This document shows positions 17,687-25,508 of a stretch of 28,357 bases of DNA, one piece after another. A program made the position numbers and the translations under genes. The notes beneath the pieces are model-generated. The model was not told where the DNA came from. It ran no database searches and saw nothing but the letters and a program-made list of their open reading frames with translations. Positions within the stretch are counted from its first letter, which is position 1, and the number at the start of each line of letters is the position of its first letter. The stretch is taken from contig JAVCBZ010000061.1 in assembly GCA_030765735.1 (NCBI GenBank), forward strand, positions 1 to 28,357, written 5' to 3'. This DNA is from Candidatus Susulua stagnicola (GTDB lineage: Bacteria > Omnitrophota > Gorgyraeia > Duberdicusellales > 4484-171).

Positions 17687-18652
17687 CTAGTGTTCTTCTT
17701 TGCCTTTTTTCTTGAATAAATCTAAAAATTTATCCTCGTATTCATTATAAACATTCCAACGATCAAGCTCATCCTTTAGCTTATTTGCTAAAGTCATGTC
17801 CTTTTCAGCACCTTTGAAAAGTTTCTCTATTTCTTGACGAGCTGACTGAGGTAATTTTGTATAAGCAGCTAAATCTTTTTTAATCTTATCAATGTCCTCG
17901 TCACTTAAAGGACTGTGCCCTTGAGTAGGGACTTCTCCCTTTAAATAACTTATTAATTTTTCTATTTCTTCTTCAATGAGCTTGCTTCGTGAAGCTATTG
18001 AAGAAAGATTTAAGTCTATTCCAAGATACTTACCAATCACTTCTAAAATACTTCTAGTTGCTTTAGGATTTTCAATTTGAACAGTATAAAAAGGAATCTC
18101 TCCTAATAAACATGCTCCTTTTATAGATTTTCTCTTACCTGCCCCTAAAATAATTCCATTAAGCCCGCTTATTTGACCTTCTTCTAAAACTTTTAAATTA
18201 AACTTACCTAAAGATTTTAAGACTTCCTCATGGGTTGCTGCTATCCACACCTTAGACTTACTCTTATGATCAATCGGTTCAGGCTTAGCAGCAAAAGTAA
18301 ACATTTGGCTTACTTTATATTTCTTTACAAAATTAATAATCATTAAAGATAAGGCTTGAGCATATTCTAATGGTGGCTGGACTTCACCTAAAAAAAGAAT
18401 AATGTCCGAATTCTTTTTACTTTTGTAATAGTAAAAAAAACCTGCTGGTATCTCAGGAATACTAAGAATACCCTTCTCTACAGATACTGCAGCCGGTTTA
18501 AAAAATTGCGAAGCTTGAAGCTTAGCAAAGGGCTTAAAGCTTAAAACCTCTTTTAGAAAAAGAGCAGCTCTATAGGCAACTTCTCCCATTCCCGGCCAAG
18601 CAGCAATAAAAACTGGATTCTTTAATTTAGGTGTTACTATTTCTTTAATCAT
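17687..18652 (-). CDS. PAC2 family protein
   Basis: This 321-residue protein belongs to the PAC2 family, which contains proteasome-assembly chaperones and bacterial or archaeal relatives of unknown function. Features are the opening NPVFIAAWPGMGEVAYRAA (12-30), EIPAGFFYYY, IILFLGEVQPP and the glycine-rich GLNGIILGAG stretch. These are followed by LLGEIPFYTVQIENPKA and a charged helical C-terminal extension (about 215-321). No proteasome genes are in the window. It is the first protein gene after the 6S-like RNA and heads the run with the YjeF_N, metallo-beta-lactamase and UPF0280 genes. Confidence 0.82.
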   Translation of the reverse strand: MIKEIVTPKLKNPVFIAAWPGMGEVAYRAALFLKEVLSFKPFAKLQASQFFKPAAVSVEKGILSIPEIPAGFFYYYKSKKNSDIILFLGEVQPPLEYAQALSLMIINFVKKYKVSQMFTFAAKPEPIDHKSKSKVWIAATHEEVLKSLGKFNLKVLEEGQISGLNGIILGAGKRKSIKGACLLGEIPFYTVQIENPKATRSILEVIGKYLGIDLNLSSIASRSKLIEEEIEKLISYLKGEVPTQGHSPLSDEDIDKIKKDLAAYTKLPQSARQEIEKLFKGAEKDMTLANKLKDELDRWNVYNEYEDKFLDLFKKKGKEEH

Positions 18653-18688
18653 TTGAATACTCTACCACAAGTCAAACAAAACACAAAT

Positions 18689-18852
18689 AAAAAAACCCCA
18701 CCATTAATCCGTTACAGGTGACCGCTATCAACCCTAATACACAGGTGGGCGCCGCATCCTTACCGCCTAGGCGATCAGAAATATTAGCTCCCTTTTAAGG
18801 GTGTTGGTTGTAGCGTATCTTACCTGCTATCGCGATAGGCAGGGTTATTTAT
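18689..18852 (-). ncRNA. ssrS: Structured small RNA, probable 6S RNA
   Basis: A protein-free stretch carries an independent transcription unit. The predicted RNA is about 164 bases. Its ends pair: AACCCUGCC (18838-18846 on the genome) with GGUGGGGUU (18694-18702), followed by a T-run (18689-18695). Further in, GCAGGT pairs with ACCTGT, and CGCTACAACC pairs with GGTTG-A-TAGCG, giving a long imperfect rod with internal loops and a structured apical part. The GC-rich GGCGCCCACCTG block near the 3' half resembles the 3' half of 6S RNAs. Length, rod-like shape and strong promoter agree with 6S RNA. The identity rests on pattern memory, so the structured RNA is more certain than the family name. 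Confidence 0.6.
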
Positions 18853-18858
18853 ACCTTT

Positions 18859-18887
18859 ATTATAACACTACCTTTTTTCTCTATCAA
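18859..18887 (-). promoter_or_regulatory. Strong sigma-70 promoter of the small RNA
   Basis: On the minus strand TTGATA (18882-18887) and a perfect TATAAT (18859-18864) are separated by exactly 17 bases. The start of transcription should be close to 18852, right before the closing stem of the small RNA. It lies 38 bases beyond the pheT stop codon and is the best promoter visible in the window. Confidence 0.8.
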
Positions 18888-18925
18888 TATAACTCTTGCT
18901 CTAAAAATTTTACAGACAAAAGTAT

Positions 18926-20932
18926 CTAGCGTAATTTTATATCCTCTTGCTTATTTAAGCTTTCCCTTATCTGGTTATGAAAACAATCAACCTCACTAGA
19001 AGTTAAAGTCTTCTCAGCGGATTGATAAAAAATTCTTAAAGTAAAAGCTTTGTGTCCCTGAATAATATCCTTGCCTTGATAAATATCCACAATAGTTAAA
19101 CTAACTAAATAATTACTATTAGCTTTGACAAGCTTTTCTATCTCTTTAAATTTTATAGATTTTTTTACAGAAATGCTTATATCTCTTGATATCGTTGGGA
19201 AAGGACTAAAAATTTTATATTTCCTTTGGCCTCTACTCTTAACACAAGATAATAAATCTAATTGAGCAAAAAACAAATCTTCTTTTAAATCAAAATTATT
19301 TTTCTGTTGTCGATCTAGCTTCCCTAAAAATCCTAAATTACAATTCCCAACATTTACTTCTAAAGAATTGGTAAAATTATTTAAAGAACCTTCCTTAAAT
19401 TCAAAATTATTAATATTAAGAAAGTTTAAAATCTTCTCTACAGCTCCTTTTAAAAAAAAGAAATCTCCTTCTTTACCGCTAGTAGCTAAAGCTAAAGTAG
19501 GTTTCTCTAAAAAACCTTTGTTCGACTTAGAATAAGTATCAGCTATTTCAAATAAATTTAAATTACCATAGTTACCTGTACCAATTGAGGCACGATTCAA
19601 ATTATACTTTAAGCTTTTAGCCATCCCAAAAAATAGATTGCTCCTCAAAGCATTCTCTTGACTACGTAAAGGATTAATTAATTCTATAACATCCTTATCG
19701 TCTATCCTTAATTGTTCTTTTTCTTCTAGGCTATAGGTAATTATTTCTTTAAATCCTAATAAAGCTACAAAATTGGCTACTTCTCCTTTAAAATGATAAT
19801 GCCCAGTTTGGTTAGATATAACTAAATTTCTTTTTAAAAATGGAATCTGGCTAGGTATCTTATCATACCCATAGATACGAGAAAATTCTTCGTATATATC
19901 AACTTCTCCCTTAACATCATAGCGAAATTTAGGAGGAAAAACTATTATTTTATCTTTTGATATATCCCTTACCTTAAAATCAAGATTTTCGAGAATTTTT
20001 TTTACCTTAGACTTAGAAGGTACTAAACCTAAATAATTAGCTAAGGAATTAAGACTTATCGTTATGCTCTTTTCTGCTAATTGAGGTTTTTTACCAACAA
20101 TCTTATACCCCTTATTTTTTCCTCCACTTAATTCATTTATTAATTTAGCCGCCTCATAAGAAGCATACTCTAATAGGTGAGACGGAACTACTCGTTCAAA
20201 ACGATAAGAAGATTCTGTATCTAAACCAGCAGCTCTTCTAGAACGTCTCACGGTCAAAGGAGAAAATACTGCTGCTTCAAGAAAAATATTCTTAGTTGTC
20301 GCAGTAACTTCTGTATTCTTGCCTCCGATAATTCCAGCTAAAGCAATTACTTTCTTGCTATCAGAAATTACTAAATTTTCTTTATCTAAGATTCTTTCTT
20401 TCCCATCAATACCTATCAACGACTCATTCTTTTTTGCTCTACGTATATAAATATTTCCTTCTAGTTTATCAGCATCAAACGCGTGCAAAGGATTACCCCA
20501 CTTAAGCATAGAATAATTAGTAATATCAACAATATCATTCACTGAAGCAAAACCACAATTTAAGATTCGTTCTTGTAACCAAGGTTTAGATCTAGATACC
20601 TTTACTGCTTCTATCCTTCTGGCAATATAATAAGGACAGTCCTCTTTGTTTTCAATTATAATATCTCTTGTTATAAGAGATGGTTGTTTAGCTATCTTGG
20701 GATAACTAATTTTTAATCTCTTACCTAAAACAGCTGCTATTTCTCTAGCTATGCCTAGAATTGAAAGCCAATCATACCTATTGGTTGTAACTTCAACATC
20801 AAAAATCCAATCTGAGGCTTCTTTTTCTAAACTTTCAACCTCCATCCCGGCCATAGTAAGAAGAGACGCCAACTTTTTAGGTGAAATATCTACTTTTAAA
20901 AATTCTTGAATAAAATTTAAACTAAATCTCAT
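18926..20932 (-). CDS. pheT: Phenylalanyl-tRNA synthetase beta subunit, compact form
   Basis: PheT pairs with PheS in the (alpha-beta)2 enzyme and carries editing and tRNA-recognition modules. At 668 residues it is about 120 shorter than typical bacterial PheT. After the opening helix LAELLTMAGMEVE-like segment (20-33), the sequence passes straight to DVEVTTNRYDWLSILGIARE (about 45-64). The EMAP/OB-type tRNA-binding domain normally inserted there is absent. The B3/B4 editing core, the B5 domain, the catalytic-like core and the C-terminal anticodon-binding FDX-ACB domain (with FPTISRDISISV) are present. The motif TNRYDW replaces the usual TNRPDC. AGAGGT precedes the ATG, 13 bases after pheS. 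Confidence 0.95.
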   Translation of the reverse strand: MRFSLNFIQEFLKVDISPKKLASLLTMAGMEVESLEKEASDWIFDVEVTTNRYDWLSILGIAREIAAVLGKRLKISYPKIAKQPSLITRDIIIENKEDCPYYIARRIEAVKVSRSKPWLQERILNCGFASVNDIVDITNYSMLKWGNPLHAFDADKLEGNIYIRRAKKNESLIGIDGKERILDKENLVISDSKKVIALAGIIGGKNTEVTATTKNIFLEAAVFSPLTVRRSRRAAGLDTESSYRFERVVPSHLLEYASYEAAKLINELSGGKNKGYKIVGKKPQLAEKSITISLNSLANYLGLVPSKSKVKKILENLDFKVRDISKDKIIVFPPKFRYDVKGEVDIYEEFSRIYGYDKIPSQIPFLKRNLVISNQTGHYHFKGEVANFVALLGFKEIITYSLEEKEQLRIDDKDVIELINPLRSQENALRSNLFFGMAKSLKYNLNRASIGTGNYGNLNLFEIADTYSKSNKGFLEKPTLALATSGKEGDFFFLKGAVEKILNFLNINNFEFKEGSLNNFTNSLEVNVGNCNLGFLGKLDRQQKNNFDLKEDLFFAQLDLLSCVKSRGQRKYKIFSPFPTISRDISISVKKSIKFKEIEKLVKANSNYLVSLTIVDIYQGKDIIQGHKAFTLRIFYQSAEKTLTSSEVDCFHNQIRESLNKQEDIKLR

Positions 20933-20945
20933 TTTTTACCTCTAA

Positions 20946-21989
20946 CTATAAAGAAAATTGCTTTAAAAATCTTAAATCATTTTCATAAAAAAGTCGGATA
21001 TCATTAATTCCATATTTAAGCATGGCTATTCTTTCTACACCCATTCCAAAAGCAAACCCTTTATACTTTTTCGAATCTATTCCACAAGCTTTTAACACTT
21101 TAGGATGAATCATTCCACAACCTAAAATCTCAAGCCAACCTTTTCCTTTGCAAACACTACACTTCTTTTTATTATTTTTGACTTTTTTATCTCCACAAAT
21201 AAAACAAGATATGTCTACCTCTACTGACGGTTCAGTAAAGGGGAAAAAATGAGGCCTAAATCGCAATTTCACTTCAGAGGAAAAAAACTCACGAACAAAA
21301 TGAAGAAGAACTCCTTTAAGATGAGCAAAGCTCATATTTTCACCAACTGCAAAACCTTCTATTTGATGAAACATAAAAGAATGAGTAGCATCCACTTCAT
21401 CAGGCCGATATACTCTACCTGGTGAAATTACTGCTAAGGGCGGCTTTGATTCTTTCATAACTCTTATCTGAGAAGGTGAAGTGTGACTTCTCAAGAGATA
21501 TTTACCTTTATCTTTTTCGTTGATATCTAAATAAAAAGTATCAAAATCTTCTCTCGAAGGATGTTCTGGAGGGATGTTTAAAGCTTCAAAATTATACCAC
21601 TCCTCTTCTATCTCACCCCCTTCAATAATCACAAACCCTAACTTTTCAAATATAGAACAAATCTCCTCACTAACTGTGCTTAAAATATGACGCGAACCTT
21701 CTTGCCTAAAAATTGAAGGTGCGGTTAAATCTATTTTTTCTTCACTATTTTTTTCTTGATTTATTTTACTCTCTAACAAAGAAGTTACCTTACCTTTAAA
21801 AGCATTCAGCCTCTTACCCCAAAAGCCTTTTTCTTCTTTAGCCAAAGTAGGTATGCGTGAAAAAAGCTGCATAAAAGCAGACTTCCTACCTAAATACTTA
21901 ATCCTTAAAGCTTCTAAATCATTAGAAGATTCAATTTTTTGAAAATCCTTTTGGAATTCCTCTTCTAAGCATTTAATCTTGTTTTCCAT
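20946..21989 (-). CDS. pheS: Phenylalanyl-tRNA synthetase alpha subunit
   Basis: PheS is the catalytic class II subunit. The 347-residue protein has the N-terminal coiled coil (1-80), motif 2 around SPGRVYRPDEVDATHSFMFHQIEG, and the motif 3 region FAFGMGVERIAMLKYGINDIR. Between them is a CxxC...CxxC zinc-ribbon-like insert (CFICG and CSVCKG, about residues 260-280) before WLEILGCGM, as seen in part of the bacterial PheS family. It overlaps the preceding OB-fold-like membrane protein gene by 17 bases, with AAGG inside that gene serving as its ribosome site. pheT follows after 13 bases. Confidence 0.97.
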   Translation of the reverse strand: MENKIKCLEEEFQKDFQKIESSNDLEALRIKYLGRKSAFMQLFSRIPTLAKEEKGFWGKRLNAFKGKVTSLLESKINQEKNSEEKIDLTAPSIFRQEGSRHILSTVSEEICSIFEKLGFVIIEGGEIEEEWYNFEALNIPPEHPSREDFDTFYLDINEKDKGKYLLRSHTSPSQIRVMKESKPPLAVISPGRVYRPDEVDATHSFMFHQIEGFAVGENMSFAHLKGVLLHFVREFFSSEVKLRFRPHFFPFTEPSVEVDISCFICGDKKVKNNKKKCSVCKGKGWLEILGCGMIHPKVLKACGIDSKKYKGFAFGMGVERIAMLKYGINDIRLFYENDLRFLKQFSL

Positions 21990-22476
21990 ATTTCAACCTT
22001 ATTAAATAAATTAATCCTATTATCAAAAATATTATTGAAAGAATCTTAGCTAGTTGCTTCTTTTGAGAAGAAATAATATATTTGTTCTTATGACCTTTAC
22101 CAACGACTTCTAAGCTCTTACAATGAACATCACTTATCTGGTGCTCTGGACAATCTTTATAGAAAATACCTTTTACTCTTACCTGATCTCCTGTTGTTCG
22201 GTAATCCCCCCAATAGGTTATTTCTTTTATTTTTTCTTTATCAGCAAGAAAAACTCCTATTTGCTGCTTAGCTGAAACATTCACCCAAACACCTAAATTG
22301 CCATTTAAAGGCTCGCCAATCACTTCTCCTTCTATTTGAACTTCTTTGCCATCATAACTATCGGGAAACTCCAAGATATCTTCTAAAGAAGTACTATCAG
22401 CATAAACAAAACCAATAGATAACACCACAAATAATAAACAAAAAATAAAAAACTTTAACTGATCTCTCATATTCAT
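21973..22476 (-). CDS. Secreted/anchored protein with an OB-fold-like domain
   Basis: I do not recognise a named family for this 167-residue protein. It has a signal peptide (1-26, ending VYA), then an outward-facing domain of about 100 residues. The pattern LEDILEFPDSYDGKEVQIEGEVIGEP, GVWVNVSAKQQIGVFL and DQVRVKGIFYKD looks like an OB-fold (tRNA_anti/cytochrome-maturation style). A membrane helix near the C-terminus (about 143-160) and a short charged tail follow. Two or three cysteines occur (CPEHQISDVHC). It is translated in overlap with trkH upstream (4 bases) and with pheS downstream (17 bases), so it is firmly embedded in the operon. Function unknown; a helper of the potassium transporter is one possibility. 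Confidence 0.75.
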   Translation of the reverse strand: MNMRDQLKFFIFCLLFVVLSIGFVYADSTSLEDILEFPDSYDGKEVQIEGEVIGEPLNGNLGVWVNVSAKQQIGVFLADKEKIKEITYWGDYRTTGDQVRVKGIFYKDCPEHQISDVHCKSLEVVGKGHKNKYIISSQKKQLAKILSIIFLIIGLIYLIRLKYGKQD

Positions 22477-23954
22477 TTCTTAAACAACGATAGAATAAAA
22501 CCCAATGAAACAAAAATTGAAATAAACTCCAATCTTCCAGCCCACATCTGAAAAATATAAACTAATTTTAAAACTAAAGGCATGGTTGGCGAAGTTACCC
22601 CTACTGATAATCCCACGTTAGCAGTTGCTGAAACAGATTCAAATAAAGCTAATGATGCCGGATAACCAAAACCCATAGCTACGATTGCCCCAGCTACATA
22701 AGTAAAAAGAAAAATAAAAAAGAATAAATAGGCATCTTTCATCCTTTTGTCAGAAAGAACTAAATTTTGTAAATGATGAAACCTATTTTTATAGACAGCT
22801 CTAAAAGGCATCATCCAACGTTTAATCTCCATAAAAAACGATTTAAAAACAATACCAAATCTCATCAATTTTATTCCACCAGTAGTAGAACAAACACATC
22901 CTCCAATCATCATTGCAAAAATAATCGCTAATAATCCTAAAGCTGGAAAATGATTTAACTCTCCTCCAGCTAAATTGGTAAATCCACAACCAGTATGAGC
23001 AGAAATTAATTGATAAAACCCTTTACGAAACATAGCTGGCCCCATTTTTATAAGAGAAAAATAAAGAATAAGGCTTAAAGAGCAAACTGTAAAGAAAAAT
23101 GTTTTTATTTCAAAATTCTTAAAAATTTCTTTTTTACTCTTATTCCATAACCAAAAATGAAGATTAAAATTTATCGCTCCAAGAATCATAAAAACAATTG
23201 TAGCAATCTCTAAATAAAAAGAATGATAATAAGTAATATTTTGAACTTGCGGAGCAAATCCTCCAGTATCAAAAGAAGCAAAAAATAACCAAAGAGCGTG
23301 AAAAAATGATCTCTCTGCAGTCAATCCTTGATTATATAAAATAATAAAAAAAGTAATTACACCTAAAATCAAATAAATGAAACTTACCTTCCAAATAAAT
23401 CTTGCAGTATCAATTACATTGGGTAAAATTTTCTCCTGACGAGCTTCACCAACATAAAATCCTAAAGCAACTGGACGAGCTCTAGTTAAAATAGAAAGGC
23501 TAGCTAAAATAATTCCTTGACCACCAATAAACATCGTTAAGTGACGCCACATATTATGAGATAAGGAAAGGTGATCTAAATCTCTTACTAGTGTTAATCC
23601 TGTGGTTGAAAACCCACTCATAGATTCAAACCATGCATCAATAAACGATGCAAAATGTTCTGATAAATATAATGGTATTGCCCCAAGAAGTGAAAATGCA
23701 AGCCAACCTAAACTGACTGTAAAAAAAGCATGAACCCAACTAACTTCTTTTTTTATAGGAAAAATAAGAATAAGAGACATTCCTAAAATAGCGCTAAAGG
23801 TGAATCCAATAAGAAAATCAAACAAAGGAGACTGCTCTCCTTTTGTTAAAGCTACTACAATAGGAATAAGCATAAAAAAGCTTAAACCTAAAATAAGCTT
23901 TCCTAAAATATTTAGGATCGTGGAAAAATCTCTTCTATCTGGAGAAATAATCAT
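22473..23954 (-). CDS. trkH: Trk-type potassium uptake protein TrkH
   Basis: This 493-residue integral membrane protein has about ten helices and four pore-loop repeats. The filter loops are visible as SMSGFSTTGLT (111-121), WLFFASFDTGGFAP (about 223-236), SAHTGCGFTNLAGG (about 317-330) and SVSATANVGLSVG (about 440-452), each with the conserved glycine that forms the potassium filter. Length and order match TrkH rather than the shorter KtrB. It imports potassium, gated by cytoplasmic RCK subunits, and two TrkA-type genes lie just upstream. Its stop overlaps the next gene by 4 bases. Confidence 0.95.
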   Translation of the reverse strand: MIISPDRRDFSTILNILGKLILGLSFFMLIPIVVALTKGEQSPLFDFLIGFTFSAILGMSLILIFPIKKEVSWVHAFFTVSLGWLAFSLLGAIPLYLSEHFASFIDAWFESMSGFSTTGLTLVRDLDHLSLSHNMWRHLTMFIGGQGIILASLSILTRARPVALGFYVGEARQEKILPNVIDTARFIWKVSFIYLILGVITFFIILYNQGLTAERSFFHALWLFFASFDTGGFAPQVQNITYYHSFYLEIATIVFMILGAINFNLHFWLWNKSKKEIFKNFEIKTFFFTVCSLSLILYFSLIKMGPAMFRKGFYQLISAHTGCGFTNLAGGELNHFPALGLLAIIFAMMIGGCVCSTTGGIKLMRFGIVFKSFFMEIKRWMMPFRAVYKNRFHHLQNLVLSDKRMKDAYLFFFIFLFTYVAGAIVAMGFGYPASLALFESVSATANVGLSVGVTSPTMPLVLKLVYIFQMWAGRLEFISIFVSLGFILSLFKK

Positions 23955-23989
23955 AGCTTTTAAGATAAATTAAAAAGACTTCTCTTCTC

Positions 23990-24076
23990 TTAAAAGATTA
24001 AAGAAAGACAATATCCTAAGCCAACAATAAAGAAACAAAACAAAACTTCAGTTATAATCCCTGTTACTACCCGCAT
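23990..24076 (-). CDS. Predicted 28-residue hydrophobic peptide in the Trk operon
   Basis: Between trkA and trkH is an uninterrupted small ORF of 28 codons. It begins ATG at 24076, preceded by GAGAAG, and ends TAA at 23990. The peptide starts MRVVTGIITE and continues with an almost wholly hydrophobic stretch rich in Leu, Phe, Ile and Val that would span the membrane once. It recalls KdpF, the tiny subunit of the Kdp potassium pump, in size, topology and the early GIIT pattern, but the similarity is too short to prove homology. It lies exactly in the intergenic gap of an otherwise tight potassium-uptake operon. Whether it is translated is unknown. Confidence 0.45.
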   Translation of the reverse strand: MRVVTGIITEVLFCFFIVGLGYCLSLIF

Positions 24077-24093
24077 ATTTCTTCTCTATCTAA

Positions 24094-24759
24094 TTAAATT
24101 TTGCCGATAAGTGCTTTAATTAATTCTTTTTCTACATCAATTAAAGCAGCAGCAATTACTTCATCACCAGGTAATATTACTGTCGAACCATAGGGAATAA
24201 TTATATCTGGTCCTCTTAAAATAGAAACTAAAACAGCATTATGCGGCAAACTAATATCTTTTAAGGCTTTCTTGGCAACCGGTGAAGTTTCAGGAATATC
24301 AATTCTTACAATTGATAGCCGACCCTTTTTAATGCTTAAGAGACTCATAACATCAGTAAAAGAAGCTTCTTCCTCTACAACCCGAGCAATTATAGAAGTT
24401 GAATCCACTGGATTATCTACTTCCATATATTTATAAAGAGGTATATGCTTAGGATCATTAACTCTGGCTACAGTTCTTTTAACTCCAAATAATTCTTTTG
24501 CCAAATAACAAATAATTATATTGTCTTCATCAGTAGAAGTAGCACTAACGCAAACATCGGCTTTTTCAATCTTTGCCTGCTGCAAAATATCTGGGTAAGT
24601 AGCATCCCCTCTAATAATCAAAATATCTTGTACTTCGCCAGCTAACTTATTACAAAGAGCTTCACTTTTATCAATAATACAAACCTGATGGTCATCTTCC
24701 TTTAATTTCTTTCCTAAAATTAAACCTAATCTACCTGCCCCAGCTATAACTATATACAT
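24094..24759 (-). CDS. trkA: Trk potassium uptake regulator TrkA (RCK_N plus RCK_C)
   Basis: This 221-residue cytoplasmic gating subunit consists of an RCK_N/KTN Rossmann domain (1-125) and an RCK_C domain (about 135-215). GAGRLGLILG (7-16) is the dinucleotide-binding loop, and the acidic residue after strand two is D30 in CIIDK. The RCK_C part shows VRIDIPETSPVAKKALKDISLPHNAVLVSILR and PGDEVIAAA. It is half the size of E. coli TrkA, which has two RCK_N-RCK_C units in one chain. Its start overlaps a second, RCK_N-only gene by 10 bases, and trkH follows after the small ORF. Confidence 0.93.
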   Translation of the reverse strand: MYIVIAGAGRLGLILGKKLKEDDHQVCIIDKSEALCNKLAGEVQDILIIRGDATYPDILQQAKIEKADVCVSATSTDEDNIIICYLAKELFGVKRTVARVNDPKHIPLYKYMEVDNPVDSTSIIARVVEEEASFTDVMSLLSIKKGRLSIVRIDIPETSPVAKKALKDISLPHNAVLVSILRGPDIIIPYGSTVILPGDEVIAAALIDVEKELIKALIGKI

Positions 24760-25142
24760 TTCTTCAACACCTCAGCAATCAAATAGGTACGATTAACAAT
24801 AGTTAAACCTTCTTCTTTAAATATCTTCTTCTTCATAGCATCATTCACTTGCAAAATTACTTTTTTGACGTTATATTTTCTTTTCACAACCTTACCAACA
24901 ACTAAATTAATATTATCATTACCAGTAAGTAAATAGACTGCGCTAGCGCCTTTTGCTTCAGCTTTCTCAAGAGTATCTATATCCAAAGCATCAGCCCAAA
25001 TCTTCTTCCCATTAAAATCATCATCTAAAGAGTCTAATCTTCTTAAGCTTTTGTCTATAACTACAACATTATTGTCTTTAGACAATTCCAAAGCTAGATT
25101 TTTTCCGGTTTTACCACAACCAATAATAATAATATATTTCAT
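24750..25142 (-). CDS. RCK_N-only TrkA-like protein
   Basis: A 130-residue protein made only of the RCK_N/KTN Rossmann fold. GCGKTGKNLA (8-17) is the dinucleotide-binding loop and D30 in VVIDKS is the acidic ribose-binding residue. LDIDTLEKAEAKGASAVYLLTGND matches the rest of the KTN core. The RCK_C ligand-binding domain is missing, and the following gene is a separate RCK_N plus RCK_C protein. The two may form a mixed ring on TrkH. The ATG overlaps the rplT stop (ATGA), so potassium-transport genes are translationally coupled to ribosomal protein L20. Confidence 0.88.
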   Translation of the reverse strand: MKYIIIIGCGKTGKNLALELSKDNNVVVIDKSLRRLDSLDDDFNGKKIWADALDIDTLEKAEAKGASAVYLLTGNDNINLVVGKVVKRKYNVKKVILQVNDAMKKKIFKEEGLTIVNRTYLIAEVLKKCI

Positions 25143-25483
25143 TCTTTAACTGTTTTTACAATTTTAGCAAATATATCTGCATGCTCAGCAGCAATTTTGG
25201 CCAATATATCCCGAGAAAGAATTATTTCTTTCTTGGCTAAAGCATGGATAAATCTACTGTAAGTAAGATCCATCCCCTCTAATGCTCCATTGATACGAGT
25301 AATCCATAGAGAACGAAATTCTCGTTTTTTTGTTCGTCTATGCCGATAAGCAAAAGCATAAGCTCTTCTTAAAGTTTCAATAGCCCGACGATAATTCTTA
25401 GAACGCAGCCCCCAGTATCCCTTAGCTGCTTTTAAAACTTTTTTCTTCCTATTACGGGAAGCCACATTACTTTTTACTTTCAT
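25139..25483 (-). CDS. rplT: 50S ribosomal protein L20
   Basis: L20 is an early-assembly protein of the large subunit. The 114-residue basic protein has the family blocks RNRKKKVLKAAKGYWGLRSKNYRRA (10-34), YAFAYRHRRTKKREFRSLWI and NGALEGMDLTYSRFIHAL. A strong GGAGGAG lies at a good distance before the ATG. It lies 25 bases after rpmI and overlaps the RCK_N gene by 4 bases. In well-studied bacteria L20 represses its own operon by binding the leader mRNA; the leader here is disturbed by repeats (see the infC-rpmI gap). Confidence 0.98.
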   Translation of the reverse strand: MKVKSNVASRNRKKKVLKAAKGYWGLRSKNYRRAIETLRRAYAFAYRHRRTKKREFRSLWITRINGALEGMDLTYSRFIHALAKKEIILSRDILAKIAAEHADIFAKIVKTVKE

Positions 25484-25508
25484 TTTTCTCCTCCAACAAT
25501 CTCATTTT

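Noticed and set aside
18689..18852. A riboswitch controlling the PAC2 gene
   Set aside because: No known riboswitch core (cobalamin, TPP, FMN, lysine) is visible, and the closing stem followed by a T-run ends the RNA before the gene, which better fits a free small RNA.
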